Assembly (NCBI RefSeq): GCF_007570865.1
Contig: NZ_VLPS01000009.1
Location: 124,001-188,000, forward strand
DNA: 64,000 bases
Source of the DNA: Atlantibacter subterraneus
Lineage (GTDB): Bacteria > Pseudomonadota > Gammaproteobacteria > Enterobacterales > Enterobacteriaceae
Reading direction: 5' to 3'
The position numbers were made by a program, and so were the translations under genes. Each line of letters begins with the position of its first letter. Positions within the stretch are counted from its first letter, which is position 1. Positions 53,601 through 61,806 of this stretch are shown here, piece after piece. The notes under the pieces were generated by a model. The model was not told the DNA's origin. It made no database searches and was given only the letters and a program-made list of their open reading frames with translations.

Positions 53601-54116
53601 CGTTAGCTCGTACAGTGAGCTGAGTTTTTCCGTTACCGTTTTGGTAAGTACGGTACTGTATGCGCCGCCATCTACCGCAATGTCGATGTGGTATGCGACG
53701 GTCGTGCCGACGATATCGGCGTCATTCTCCTGCTGCTGCAGACCGGTAATGCCGATGCGCACCAGCACAGCGTCAATCTGGGTGTTGCTGATAGCGCGAG
53801 TCCAGGGAGTGGCCTTCGTTAGCGATACGCCGATGCTGGTCTCATTTTCCACAGCGGGAAAGCCGGGAATTGGGGACTGAGTTTGCGTGCCGGGGCGAAA
53901 ATCCCAGGAGACATTCTCAAAGTTCATTGAGCCGTCGGCATTACCGAGCGGCGTGTTATCCAGGAAAATTTTGGTGACATCGAGCCCGCCTGCAAATTCC
54001 CCTTCACCCAGCGCCAGAAGCAGACGGCAGCGCGCCATGGACTGAGCTGAATCAGGTTGCTCAACGGGAGTATGTTGCTTCTGTTCGCCGCCCTTTGCTC
54101 CAATGATTGTTGCCAT
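50604..54116 (-). CDS. Host-specificity / central tail fibre protein J
   Basis: 1170-residue gpJ homologue, the tip protein that contacts the outer-membrane receptor. It starts with ARCRLLLALGEGEFAGGLDV, then has the baseplate hub region (RYPHTALLYVSFSAKAFSNI, FDILTEPRFGLGRRV), two FN3 domains (about 610-800), a helical stalk (about 800-960), and the DUF1983 region (YSIKVAVDSNGVQYAAGMGV, IFLADRFAVM). The C terminus, which decides receptor choice, is LNNVTVRGNLYATSGNFSFN to LGMW. Preceded by a terminator and the secreted accessory gene. Confidence 0.94.
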   Translation of the reverse strand: MATIIGAKGGEQKQHTPVEQPDSAQSMARCRLLLALGEGEFAGGLDVTKIFLDNTPLGNADGSMNFENVSWDFRPGTQTQSPIPGFPAVENETSIGVSLTKATPWTRAISNTQIDAVLVRIGITGLQQQENDADIVGTTVAYHIDIAVDGGAYSTVLTKTVTEKLSSLYELTHRINLPKANTGWQIRVVRDTADSTSQMLQNKTQVQAITEVIDARLRYPHTALLYVSFSAKAFSNIPKISCKPQGRIIRIPQNYDPINRTYGGTWDGTFKWGWTNNPAWIWFDILTEPRFGLGRRVTPDMLDKWELYRIAQRCDQQVPDGLGGSGTEPRFLFDVYIQAQADAWQVIKDIAAGFNGMTFWGNNMFNVVSDMPADTSKLQILTRASVVGKPVYSSGSEKNRYSSALINFSDPGNHYQDRTTAVMFPELVKQFKFKQTQITAIGCTRESEAQRRGGWAVYSNSLDRIITLQTGLDGFVYVPGTVFAFADERLSGRIYGGRITGYDAGLKTVTTDRGTSAVAGDTLMIRTQDGTVESRVIQAVNGTQLVVATPFIAAPLPNAIFVIDAGQLRLQYFRVTNLTFNDAENTFTITGAEYNSSKYDAVDNNARLDIPPISLIPTGLVAQPGNVAVTSYDAVRQGQRVATLVATWDAPLDKNGKPQADVIAYRVQWKRGDNEWINVPETGLRNIEVPGIFEGDYLVRVRAINSGGASSLWATSALTHLKGRIGDVPKPVGLAATDDVVFGINVTWAFPADTGDTLSTELQYSLAADGSNPMLLAAVPYPQKLYQQMGLKAGQEFWYRARLVDRIGNQSGWTDFVRGQSSIDVSDITEAILEDMKQTDLFKDVVESAIDSSAKIAGIVADVQQNADDLEQQALAIQQNTDGLAAAAVKIDETSAALDGMTGGVKNSAIAVIQNSLAQVTSRRRQTATNAGNSASIDRIDTTIADASQSVARALVTLDASAGGNISNATDLTETLANFTQASATKINSLTVTVNGQSAAITTNTQATADMAGNLNAMYSIKVAVDSNGVQYAAGMGVGVQNTPSGMQSQVIFLADRFAVMSQAGAAVTLPFVIQNGQTFIRDTFIQDGTISNTKIGNYIQSADWDGTGNVGWHINKSGFATLNNVTVRGNLYATSGNFSFNGANNTVVIDGNGVTVNLPGGGMIRLGMW

Positions 54117-54127
54117 ATTGCATCCAT

Positions 54128-54150
54128 AAAAAAACCCGCCGTAGCGGGTT
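54128..54150 (-). terminator. Terminator after the secreted accessory gene
   Basis: On the minus strand AACCCGC-TACG-GCGGGTT followed by a T run, 30 bases after the 54181 stop and just before the gpJ ribosome site. Confidence 0.88.
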
Positions 54151-54180
54151 ATAGGAATAGAGAATTTATAAAGAGATTAT

Positions 54181-54795
54181 TTAAAGACCTTTTTCAGCTT
54201 GAGATTTTGAATCATTTTCCTGCTCATTAAGAACATTGCTGAACAAAACGGATTCATAGTCGATAGACAGGTATCCCTTACCTCTACGCTCCCCTTTCAA
54301 AGACACGGCAACATCTCCTCCGCCTACTGGCTTGAAGAACGAGCTGTAAGTACCACACCCTTGGTATGCAAGGCATTGATAAAACTCATCATTATCTTTA
54401 TAGAGTTCTCTTCCAATATATTCATATTTTGAACTGGGCTTTCCATATTTCTTGGCTATCACTTCTTTGATTTTCTTATACTCTTCTAATCCCTTAGAGC
54501 CATATGCGTCACCGTCAATATTTTCAATAACGATGACTTTGACCAGGCCATATTTGTCATCAATAACACCATAAAACTCGTCAAATCCCGAAACTTTTAT
54601 AGGAGGGTTACTTATCAAAAATAATTTTAAACGAGTGTCATTTTTCCCAGCCGGCGTGGCACCATAGTCCTTAGTAAGGGTCTCTTGACTTTGCCCCCAT
54701 TTTAAACCAAGAGGAGCTGAAAAGCCCTCATCAGCCACTGCGCCAGAAGAACAAAACAAAAAAAACAATGAGGCAAAAAATCCAGTCAATTTCAT
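54181..54795 (-). CDS. Secreted accessory (moron) protein between gpI and gpJ
   Basis: 204-residue protein with a clear signal peptide (MKLTGFFASLFFLFCSSGAVADEG, cut near residue 21). The mature part starts APLGLKWGQSQETLTKDYG and is Lys/Glu/Tyr-rich, with a Cys pair in FYQCLAYQGCGTY that could form a disulfide. The DNA is visibly more AT-rich than the tail genes on both sides. It has its own GGAG site, a possible -10 (TAAGAT) upstream and its own terminator. Not recognised; a periplasmic lysogenic-conversion or exclusion role is inferred from location only. Confidence 0.8.
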   Translation of the reverse strand: MKLTGFFASLFFLFCSSGAVADEGFSAPLGLKWGQSQETLTKDYGATPAGKNDTRLKLFLISNPPIKVSGFDEFYGVIDDKYGLVKVIVIENIDGDAYGSKGLEEYKKIKEVIAKKYGKPSSKYEYIGRELYKDNDEFYQCLAYQGCGTYSSFFKPVGGGDVAVSLKGERRGKGYLSIDYESVLFSNVLNEQENDSKSQAEKGL

Positions 54796-54878
54796 ATCCC
54801 TGTCTCCTGTAAAAAAAATTCAGACTAATCTTAACACCCCGATTTTTAAAGATCAGCAGTTCCCTCTGGTAGGGAAGA

Positions 54879-55472
54879 TTAAATATCTTCAGCTACAATG
54901 CCTGCGCTGATAATGGCTCCGCCAATTTCGCGCTCGCCATAAAGCACCGCGACCGGATTGCCCATTGCCAGAGTGTTTACTGAACCGCCGAAAGCGTAGC
55001 TGGGTTTGTTGTCGGGATCATCACGGCCTTGCAGCCCTTTAGGCTGCGGTGAAAGCATCTGGTAAATGCCGCCAGCCATCATGCCGACACCGCCAGCGGC
55101 TAGACTGGCCCCGAATACAGACAGAGTCCCTGCACTGAAATACGAAATTGCGATACCGACAACAACCATGACAGCACCAAGGATCGTCTGGAACACTCCC
55201 GCCTTTTTCGCGCCCTCCATGATCGGCGCTATGCGGATATCACTGTCGCCAGCCAGTTCCCGGTAATCCTGCAGACCGATATTGCGCTTGCCGCGGAACA
55301 CGGCGAAGGTCATCCCGTTTTTTTTGGCGTTCATGAGGTAATCTTCCATCCCATCGAAGTTAATGCACAAGGCTTTTACAGCTTCCGCTGATGTCTGAAC
55401 CGCCAGTTTATGCGCACGCCCGAACTGCGCGCCCAGCGCGCCATACAGCCGAATAGTGGTTAAACGCGCCAT
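54879..55472 (-). CDS. Tail assembly protein I
   Basis: 197-residue lambda gpI homologue. The N terminus is a ubiquitin-like fold (MARLTTIRLYGALGAQFGRA), the middle is a long Gly/Ala-rich hydrophobic stretch (ILGAVMVVVGIAISYFSAGT, about residues 97-130), and the C terminus is YGEREIGGAIISAGI. It is needed for tail tip assembly and is not thought to remain in the virion. It overlaps gpK by 13 bases. Confidence 0.9.
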   Translation of the reverse strand: MARLTTIRLYGALGAQFGRAHKLAVQTSAEAVKALCINFDGMEDYLMNAKKNGMTFAVFRGKRNIGLQDYRELAGDSDIRIAPIMEGAKKAGVFQTILGAVMVVVGIAISYFSAGTLSVFGASLAAGGVGMMAGGIYQMLSPQPKGLQGRDDPDNKPSYAFGGSVNTLAMGNPVAVLYGEREIGGAIISAGIVAEDI

Positions 55473-56191
55473 GGTTTTATCTCCTTTTTTAGTTCTTTAT
55501 GGCGGACGCAAATCATCGTCCGGTCTTTGAAATAGCCGCGGGCGTAAGGCGTGATGCAGGATGGCTGCCCGTAGAGGTGATGAAGTAGTTCGCCTTCTTC
55601 GGTGATGACTCCGGCGTGATTCCACTTAGCGGATTCGACCTGCATGATGACCATGCAACCGGGCACCGGATCGCATTCAACGAACCCTTCCCGCTCCCAG
55701 TTCTCAAAATAGAGGTTGTCCGGGTACTGGCTTTCCCACCATGGATAATCGACGCGAAAATCAGTCAGCGTTATACCCTGGGTGGCATGCCAGTCCATAA
55801 TCAGTCCCCAGCAGTCGTGCGAGCCCAGAATGAACGGGCGGCCAATCAGCGGGATGGCATCCGGCGTGATTTCAGCGTATTCATCGCAGTCTGGCGCATA
55901 AATACCCCAGACCACACCAGACTGATTACACTGCTGGCGATCGAGGTCTGACGGAATAGGTCGCGCGCCATCACCCGGATGCGAGTGAACGACGCGGATA
56001 ATCGTCCCTGCATCCTCAGCATTTGCCCAGTGCTCGCCGTCAATACGGAAATGCTCCGTCGGTTTTTCATGGCTGTTCGGCACCGGAATATAACGTTGAC
56101 GCCGCCCTGACTGAATGACGAAGCCACAGCACTCGCGCGGGGATTCCTCCAGCGCATGCGCCCGGATCGCCGCCATAATTGTTTTGTTCAT
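55460..56191 (-). CDS. Tail assembly protein K (JAMM + NlpC/P60 peptidase)
   Basis: 243-residue lambda gpK homologue with two enzymatic domains. The N-terminal JAMM/MPN domain has the metal motif VVHSHPGDGARPIPSDLD (His69, His71, Asp82). The C-terminal NlpC/P60 domain has the catalytic Cys127 in GSHDCWGLIMDW and His192 in WNHAGVI. It probably processes tail-tip protein or peptidoglycan. Both active sites look intact. It lies 12 bases after gpL. Confidence 0.93.
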   Translation of the reverse strand: MNKTIMAAIRAHALEESPRECCGFVIQSGRRQRYIPVPNSHEKPTEHFRIDGEHWANAEDAGTIIRVVHSHPGDGARPIPSDLDRQQCNQSGVVWGIYAPDCDEYAEITPDAIPLIGRPFILGSHDCWGLIMDWHATQGITLTDFRVDYPWWESQYPDNLYFENWEREGFVECDPVPGCMVIMQVESAKWNHAGVITEEGELLHHLYGQPSCITPYARGYFKDRTMICVRHKELKKEIKPWRV

Positions 56192-56203
56192 TGGTATGTC
56201 CGG

Positions 56204-56974
56204 TTATCGATTGAAAAGTACTGTGGCCGGAAAGCCCCCGAAATCGAGAACGGCAGTATTTGGCTCCGCCAGGCCAGCACCAAACCGCTTACGACAGTCG
56301 CTGAGGCATCCCCCGCACGCGTCCAAAGCCGGGTCGGTAACCTGGTTACCTTTTGCGTCGAAATAAGCCGTACCGTTGTAGGTGCACCCGTCGCCGCTGC
56401 GGTACTGGCCGCGCAGCGCCCACTCGCAGAGCGATGTGATTTGCCGGGTAGGAATAACCAGGCTCTGAAGGTCTGCCGGGCTGCTCATTGACCACGTCAC
56501 AACCTCATCATCCTCCGATGTTTTGGTGTCCAGCCAGAATGTCTGGAGGGCAAACATTGTCGGATCTGCCGTTGGGTTGACCCCGCCCGGGAAGTTCGCC
56601 GCGTCCAGATAAATGGAGTAGGTGTCAATGATGCTTACCTTCGCGTTAACCATATCTTTGAACTGGAGGCAGAGCGCGGTAATGTGCCCGTCCAGATTCG
56701 ATACGCTCAGCTTCGGCTCTGCCGCCTGGTCCGTTGAAAGGGAAAGGTCTGTCATCTGGAAGGGCCAGAATTCGTATGTTTTGCCACCCCAGATTATGGG
56801 CTTTGGCCCGAGCGCGTTTTCGTCGCCGTTCGCGGCATCTATCTCTGCCGGAGTATGTGGGAACGGGCTGTAATGGAAGCGATGTATACCCCCGCTGAAC
56901 TCTGAGGCGTCCACTTCGACCAGGCGAATCCTGCCACCCGGTGCCAGCATCGCCGCCTGATCGACAAGTGCCAT
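56204..56974 (-). CDS. Minor tail protein L (Fe-S)
   Basis: 256-residue lambda gpL homologue. Lambda gpL binds a [4Fe-4S] cluster through C-terminal cysteines; here Cys183 (SLCEW), Cys197 (DGCTYN), Cys220 and Cys223 (DACGGC) and Cys227 (SDCRKRFG) keep that pattern. It overlaps the gpM stop by one base. Part of the tail tip. Confidence 0.92.
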   Translation of the reverse strand: MALVDQAAMLAPGGRIRLVEVDASEFSGGIHRFHYSPFPHTPAEIDAANGDENALGPKPIIWGGKTYEFWPFQMTDLSLSTDQAAEPKLSVSNLDGHITALCLQFKDMVNAKVSIIDTYSIYLDAANFPGGVNPTADPTMFALQTFWLDTKTSEDDEVVTWSMSSPADLQSLVIPTRQITSLCEWALRGQYRSGDGCTYNGTAYFDAKGNQVTDPALDACGGCLSDCRKRFGAGLAEPNTAVLDFGGFPATVLFNR

Positions 56975-57324
56975 TATGCGTAAACTCCGTAAGCCCGTTT
57001 AATAGTGAAGGTAAGCTCCGCGAACTTGCTGTTTAGCTGATTCTTTCGCACTGAATCAGCAACGACCCGGTAAAGCCCCTTCTCTTCGCCCGGCGGTGTG
57101 ATAATGAACGCCTTGACCACGTGAGCAAGAAGAAAAGCGCGCACCGCGTTTACCTCCGCCTCGCTGCCAACATGTTTCATTGGCACCTGAATTGCCGTTG
57201 AATTAATACCATTATCGGCAATCTGTTCGTAGCCATCACCGAACTGGGCTGCGCGCACTGTCTGGTTATATTCAACCGCACCCGCGCCAAGCTGCGATCT
57301 CCAGATGTAAGTTTCAACGGCCAT
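56974..57324 (-). CDS. Minor tail protein M
   Basis: 116-residue lambda gpM homologue (phage minor tail family): VEYNQTVRAAQFGDGYEQIA near the start, KAFIITPPGEEKGLYRVVAD in the middle and ELTFTIKRAYGVYA at the end. It joins the tail tip around the end of the tape measure. It is separated from the tape measure gene, its usual neighbour, by two accessory genes and a terminator. Confidence 0.9.
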   Translation of the reverse strand: MAVETYIWRSQLGAGAVEYNQTVRAAQFGDGYEQIADNGINSTAIQVPMKHVGSEAEVNAVRAFLLAHVVKAFIITPPGEEKGLYRVVADSVRKNQLNSKFAELTFTIKRAYGVYA

Positions 57325-57335
57325 ATTTGCTCCAT

Positions 57336-57361
57336 AAAAAAAGCCCCGCTGTTGCGAGGCT
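57336..57361 (-). terminator. Terminator after the lipoprotein accessory gene
   Basis: On the minus strand AGCCTCGC-AACA-GCGGGGCT (with a G-T pair) followed by 7 T, then directly the gpM ribosome site TGGAGC. Confidence 0.85.
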
Positions 57362-57405
57362 AGGTATTGGCTAAGGCTTGAAATTGGTTAAATTGTAATG
57401 CCTAG

Positions 57406-57819
57406 TTATTTAATTCTCCACATTCGATACTGCCCCCAAAATCCATTTTCAACGATGTATTCTTGATCTCCACCATCTGCAACAATTTCTAATGATTTAC
57501 GCATCCCCATTGATGCGACATCACATTCATTGCTTACTCGCAAAAGATGCGTTCCATTATCAAGGTAGGCGGTTATAAATTGATTTTGACGCAGTTTAGC
57601 TATGTCTTTTCCGTCTATTTGAACCAAAAATCGACACATACCACCACTACCGCCACCAATAAACTGCTTGTTGCGCGTGACCGTAACCTTAGTTTGAGGA
57701 ATATTCGGCTTTGGTTCGACAATCTGCTTATTTATGATCGTTTCGGCCGGACCATATGGGCGCGCGCAAGCAGTTAATAATATCGCGCCTGAAACTAACA
57801 TCACTGTTTTGAACATCAT
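57406..57819 (-). CDS. Accessory prophage lipoprotein
   Basis: 137-residue lipoprotein: signal MMFKTVMLVSGAILLTAC with the lipobox LLTAC (Cys18). The following residue is Ala (not Asp), so outer-membrane sorting is expected. The mature domain has a Gly-rich GGGSGGMCRFLVQIDGKDIA and a carbohydrate-binding-like beta pattern ending NGFWGQYRMWRIK. AT-rich compared with the flanking tail genes. With the 129-residue gene upstream it interrupts the H-M order; it has a terminator behind it. Function unknown; surface alteration or superinfection exclusion is possible. Confidence 0.8.
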   Translation of the reverse strand: MMFKTVMLVSGAILLTACARPYGPAETIINKQIVEPKPNIPQTKVTVTRNKQFIGGGSGGMCRFLVQIDGKDIAKLRQNQFITAYLDNGTHLLRVSNECDVASMGMRKSLEIVADGGDQEYIVENGFWGQYRMWRIK

Positions 57820-57838
57820 CGTCCCCTACAAATATTGA

Positions 57839-58228
57839 TTAATTGCCAATCATCTCTTCAACTTTATAATCAGCTTTGCCATCTTTATCTTCGATGCAAA
57901 CCGCTCTGAACTTCTGCTCAAGACCAAATTTGTTTTTGGCGCTAAATTCTTGCGTTGCGTAAAACTTACCGTCATTGCCCTGCCATCTCTTTGCGCTAAA
58001 CACCGACATATCCAGTGTGCTTTTATTAATGACCGATCTTTTGATGTAAGCCTCACACGAGCTCCGAAGCTTATCCAGTTTCTTGTTAGAAAGCTCCTTG
58101 ACTTCTTTTTGTTTTTCCTCTGCCTCATTTGGCTTGTTCACTACGGCGGCTATACCTATCACCACAAAAAGAAGAAGCAACAATCCAATGGTTTTAAGCA
58201 TCTTCATCAATATTTTTTTAAGCACCAT
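57839..58228 (-). CDS. Accessory membrane-anchored prophage protein
   Basis: 129-residue protein with an N-terminal anchor (MLKTIGLLLLLFVVIGIAAV, residues about 10-30), a charged helical linker (EAEEKQKEVKELSNKKLDKL) and a small C-terminal domain with two cysteines (SSCEAY, RAVCIED). The ATG at 58228 follows AAGGGGG; the frame is open 16 codons upstream, but that start has no ribosome site. AT-rich. Lies between the tape measure and lipoprotein genes, 19 bases before the latter, so the two are probably a pair. Not recognised. Confidence 0.75.
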   Translation of the reverse strand: MVLKKILMKMLKTIGLLLLLFVVIGIAAVVNKPNEAEEKQKEVKELSNKKLDKLRSSCEAYIKRSVINKSTLDMSVFSAKRWQGNDGKFYATQEFSAKNKFGLEQKFRAVCIEDKDGKADYKVEEMIGN

Positions 58229-58330
58229 CACCCCCTTGATTATCGTGGTTTTGAATATGATAACCAGGGGATGCATTGGTGTAACCAGTAGCAGATGATA
58301 TTGTCATCTCAGAATTGCAACGTCAGACCA

Positions 58331-61300
58331 TTATTTGGTCTGAAATTGTCTACCCAGCAACCCATCACTTCGGACTGCTCGCATCAGAATCTCTGTGACT
58401 TTGGCTTCAATTTCACTTCCCAGCGCTCTTGCCGCGGCGCTGCCATCTCCAGACGTATTAGAAGTCGCATTACCTTTGTTATCGACATAAATATCGATAT
58501 TTACCTGAGGTGCAGACCCGCCCCCCTGAGCTCTTACGCCAAGCCTTCCAGCAGAATCGCGTGTGAGCGGCATAATAGCCTCTGGCCCCGCTTCGCCGAA
58601 AACGCCGCCTTTGGCAAACTTCGACGCACCCTGGAAGGTGAAGTATTTTGGTGAGTCGTATACGCCATTGGCATACTGGTGGAGACCAGCAGATTCATAA
58701 ACATTGCCTTTGGCGCTGAAGGTCAGTCCTGCCGCAGCGTTATTATACGCTCCCGAAGGTGTGCTTCCGCCGCCTCCGCTTGCACTACCACTGACCCATC
58801 CCATAGCCGCCTGAATGGCGTAAGCCACCATCAACCGGTTTGTCACATCAATAATCATCTTCAGCATAGACTTGCCGAATTCTTTGATTGAAGCTTTACC
58901 AGTTGTCATGAGGCTCGTCAGCATGTCTGATAGGCCTGTTAAAGCCGACCCCGCAACGTTTTTCACCGCGCTATAAGTGTCAGTTGCCGCTTCCAGGTAT
59001 TCATTCCACCCACTAAGCGCACCAGCCTTCCAGTCAGCCCGAAGCTTGTCCTCTTCATCGTAGTAGTTATGAAGCGCCGCCAGTTCCTTCTGGTAACCAG
59101 CGTCTTCCAGATCGCCACCGCCATTTAACCATCCCTGACGGAGTTGGGCCTCTTCACGCAAACGCTGTTGCTGGCGTGAACTAAGCCCAGCCCCTTCACG
59201 CAAGGCTGTGGTTTTTTCCACCATTTGCGTGGCATATTTATCCGCCTGCTCTGCCAGCGCATTGATTTTCTGCTGGGCCTCGACCTCCTTGTTTTTCTGA
59301 TCCACCACCGCGGCGGCGTTCAGAATAGCTTCCCGGCCTGACAGTAGAGATTTCTCCTGCGCCGTCAGCGCGCGATGTTTAGCGGCTTCTTCGAGTACAG
59401 AAAACTGCGACTGCATTTTGCTGTATTCAGTGTTTTTGACCTGCACTTCACCAGTGCGGCGAAGGGTTTCAAGCGTGTCAGTGAGCGCTATGGCCTGTGC
59501 GCGGTAGTTTTCCAGGGTGCGATCGCCAGCATCAAGCGTGGTTTTCGCTTCTTTGGCTTTTTTAGAGGATTCACTGGCGAGTTTGGAAACTGCTTCTCTG
59601 GATTGCCGATCCGTTGCTCCAGTACCAGTTATTCCACCAGCGGGTCCGTTGCGTGCCTCTTCTTCATAATTAGCCTGGGCATTCGGGGCTGTAATGCGTT
59701 TCCAGAGTTCGTTATAACGCTTTTTATTTGCCTCAATCTCTTTATCTGCCTCTGCGCCAGCCTTTTTCATCGCCTCGACATCCATACCGAGGAAATTTAC
59801 CAGCGCTCCGCCGCCGGGAATTTTTTCAGCCCACCCGGCAACAGTGCTCGTGAATTTGGCGTCAAGTGATGTGAGGTTTAGAAACAAATCACTGATGGAT
59901 GCTTTCAGCAATTTAAAGATATCAATGATTTGATTACCCCAGGCGCGCACAGTAATGCCCATTTGACCAAAGGTATCGGAGGCAAAAGCTTTTAGCCCCT
60001 GCCATGCCTGGCCAATATTATCTGTGGCGTCAACTATCTGATTGCTGCGCTCCTCCATAGTGCTGGCAAATAATGTGATCGCTTCATTGGCAGCAGCTGT
60101 TTTTCCCTGGGTTTTCTCCAGCGTGATGATGTGCTTCATCATGGCTTCATCAACGAAACCATATTGCTGATTAAGGCTGGCTAGCGCCTTAACCGGGTCG
60201 TTAACTATCCGTGAAAAATCTGACAACGCGGCCTTCGTATCCAACCCGGCATCACCCATAGCCAGTATGGACCTGGCTATTTTCGACATTTGGTCAGCGG
60301 TATATTTTCCGGTGTCGTTTAGCTGAACCAGAATTTCAACCGAATCCGCCAATGATGCTCCGGCGTCATCCGCAACATCTTTTGCAGCATCGTTCAGTTG
60401 TTGCATTGACGAGAAGCCAGCACCACCCATAAGAATAAGGGATCTCGCTACACTGTCGAACTGCTGAGATGAGTTGTACGCTGCACCGGCGAGAACTGCC
60501 AGTAATGCAGCAGAGCCAGCCAGGGCAAGGTTGAACGTGTTTAACAGGCCGCCAGCCCTACCTAACTTTTCAGCCGCCTCGCTGGTATTGTTAAGTCCTT
60601 CAGCTGCTTCACTGATGCTCGCCGCAGATTCAGAAGTCTCGCGGCCCTCTTCGTTGAAGCCAAATAACGCATCTCTGAGCGCCTGCAGCATCGGACCGAG
60701 GCCGCCGAATGAATCCTTAATCTGCCCGCCCTGCTGGAGCATAATCAGGAAAGGTGATTGCCCGCCTGCCAGCTGTGTGGCGATGTCGGTAAACTGCGCC
60801 GGAAGTTGCCGTACGGCATTGCTGTATTGTCCAACTGAGATGCCCGCGCGCCGGGCGGCGGCCTCCTGCCGTGATAATGCTTCAGGCAGAACGTCCGCAA
60901 CGCTGGAGAGACGCTGGCGGGTCTGGTTCAGAATATCATTAAAGTGCTCGAACTGAGCGCCATTGATGCGGCCCGCTTCGAAGTGCGCCACCAGCTGAGC
61001 ATGCTGTTCATCCAGCGCGTTGAAGGCGCGGATATTCGGGTCGATAGAACCCAGCAGGTTTTTCAGCGCGGCTGATTGCTTCTCAGCGGCCTGAGTTGCT
61101 GCCAGTTCGGCCTGGGCGCGCGCTGCGGCCTCACCGGTATCTGTCAGCTTCAGCCGGGTGTCGTCGAGGATTTTGTTGTAGTGCTGAAAATCATTGGTAT
61201 CCAGGAAGCCTTTGGCCTGAAAGTTACGCAACGCGGCTTGCTGTTCATCCAGGCGGTTCAGCGCCTTGTTTACTGGGTCGATATTCTCCAGCAATCCCTT

Positions 61301-61498
61301 GAGCGCGTTCTGCTGCTCCTTAATTCCCGCGCTGCCCTGCTTCGCGGACTCAGCACCAGCACGAAATACGCTGTTTAGATCATCGGCTTTGCCAACCGCA
61401 CTGGCCGCTGCCTGGCCGAGTTTATCCAGTTCATTGCTGGCTGATTTCAGATCGGAAACATCGGCCCGCAAAGTAATCGAGGCGATCTGGTCAGTCAT
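58331..61498 (-). CDS. Tail tape measure protein
   Basis: 1055-residue lambda gpH-type protein whose length sets tail length. It is mostly helical, with the N-terminal TMP domain (QLPAQFTDIATQLAGGQSPF near residue 240, a hallmark), a hydrophobic stretch near 320-345 (NLALAGSAALLAVLAGAAY) and the conserved C-terminal ANGVYDSPKYFTFQGASKFA plus FGEAGPEAIMPLTRDSAGRL. Its ATG overlaps the GT stop (TAATG). A CAGACCA/TGGTCTG hairpin spans its stop codon. Confidence 0.95.
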   Translation of the reverse strand: MTDQIASITLRADVSDLKSASNELDKLGQAAASAVGKADDLNSVFRAGAESAKQGSAGIKEQQNALKGLLENIDPVNKALNRLDEQQAALRNFQAKGFLDTNDFQHYNKILDDTRLKLTDTGEAAARAQAELAATQAAEKQSAALKNLLGSIDPNIRAFNALDEQHAQLVAHFEAGRINGAQFEHFNDILNQTRQRLSSVADVLPEALSRQEAAARRAGISVGQYSNAVRQLPAQFTDIATQLAGGQSPFLIMLQQGGQIKDSFGGLGPMLQALRDALFGFNEEGRETSESAASISEAAEGLNNTSEAAEKLGRAGGLLNTFNLALAGSAALLAVLAGAAYNSSQQFDSVARSLILMGGAGFSSMQQLNDAAKDVADDAGASLADSVEILVQLNDTGKYTADQMSKIARSILAMGDAGLDTKAALSDFSRIVNDPVKALASLNQQYGFVDEAMMKHIITLEKTQGKTAAANEAITLFASTMEERSNQIVDATDNIGQAWQGLKAFASDTFGQMGITVRAWGNQIIDIFKLLKASISDLFLNLTSLDAKFTSTVAGWAEKIPGGGALVNFLGMDVEAMKKAGAEADKEIEANKKRYNELWKRITAPNAQANYEEEARNGPAGGITGTGATDRQSREAVSKLASESSKKAKEAKTTLDAGDRTLENYRAQAIALTDTLETLRRTGEVQVKNTEYSKMQSQFSVLEEAAKHRALTAQEKSLLSGREAILNAAAVVDQKNKEVEAQQKINALAEQADKYATQMVEKTTALREGAGLSSRQQQRLREEAQLRQGWLNGGGDLEDAGYQKELAALHNYYDEEDKLRADWKAGALSGWNEYLEAATDTYSAVKNVAGSALTGLSDMLTSLMTTGKASIKEFGKSMLKMIIDVTNRLMVAYAIQAAMGWVSGSASGGGGSTPSGAYNNAAAGLTFSAKGNVYESAGLHQYANGVYDSPKYFTFQGASKFAKGGVFGEAGPEAIMPLTRDSAGRLGVRAQGGGSAPQVNIDIYVDNKGNATSNTSGDGSAAARALGSEIEAKVTEILMRAVRSDGLLGRQFQTK

Positions 61499-61806
61499 TA
61501 TTTCGTCTCCTTATGCATTACCTTGAGAGCCTCGCTTTCCATAATCTGAATATCAGCCATGCAGGCCGCCGCATCCTCTACCCCATGTAACTTGAACACC
61601 CAGGGGAGAACGTTGTAATCGAGTCCGGTAGCCCCGCTCGCGCCGACGCGCCACTGGGTCGCCAGCGCAGAGAAGACGGTAAAGGCCTGCCAGATTGATG
61701 GCAGGATACTCACCTCTTCTTCCACGTCTTCAGGCGTCAAACCAAAAGCGCTCAGCTCCGCGAGCGTCGGCCCCGGCGTATACAACGCTGCGGCGACCTG
61801 CCTCAG
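61498..61806 (-). CDS. T extension of the G-T tail assembly chaperone (via -1 frameshift)
   Basis: Second frame of the lambda G/GT-type pair. After a -1 shift at A AAA AAC (61806-61812) the ribosome continues LRQVAAALYTPGPTLAELSA and adds 102 residues, giving a G-T product of about 214. The domain (PEDVEEEVSILPSIWQAFTV, NVLPWVFKLHG) resembles the short T or DUF1799-type proteins after G in lambdoids. An internal TTG at 61785 is the only free start and has no ribosome site, so independent translation is unlikely. The T domain should bring tube protein to the tape-measure complex. Confidence 0.85.
   Translation of the reverse strand: MRQVAAALYTPGPTLAELSAFGLTPEDVEEEVSILPSIWQAFTVFSALATQWRVGASGATGLDYNVLPWVFKLHGVEDAAACMADIQIMESEALKVMHKETK

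Noticed and set aside
57850-58128. 92-codon minus-strand frame inside the membrane-anchored accessory gene
   Set aside because: Out-of-frame overlap; the main frame has the ribosome site and the membrane anchor.
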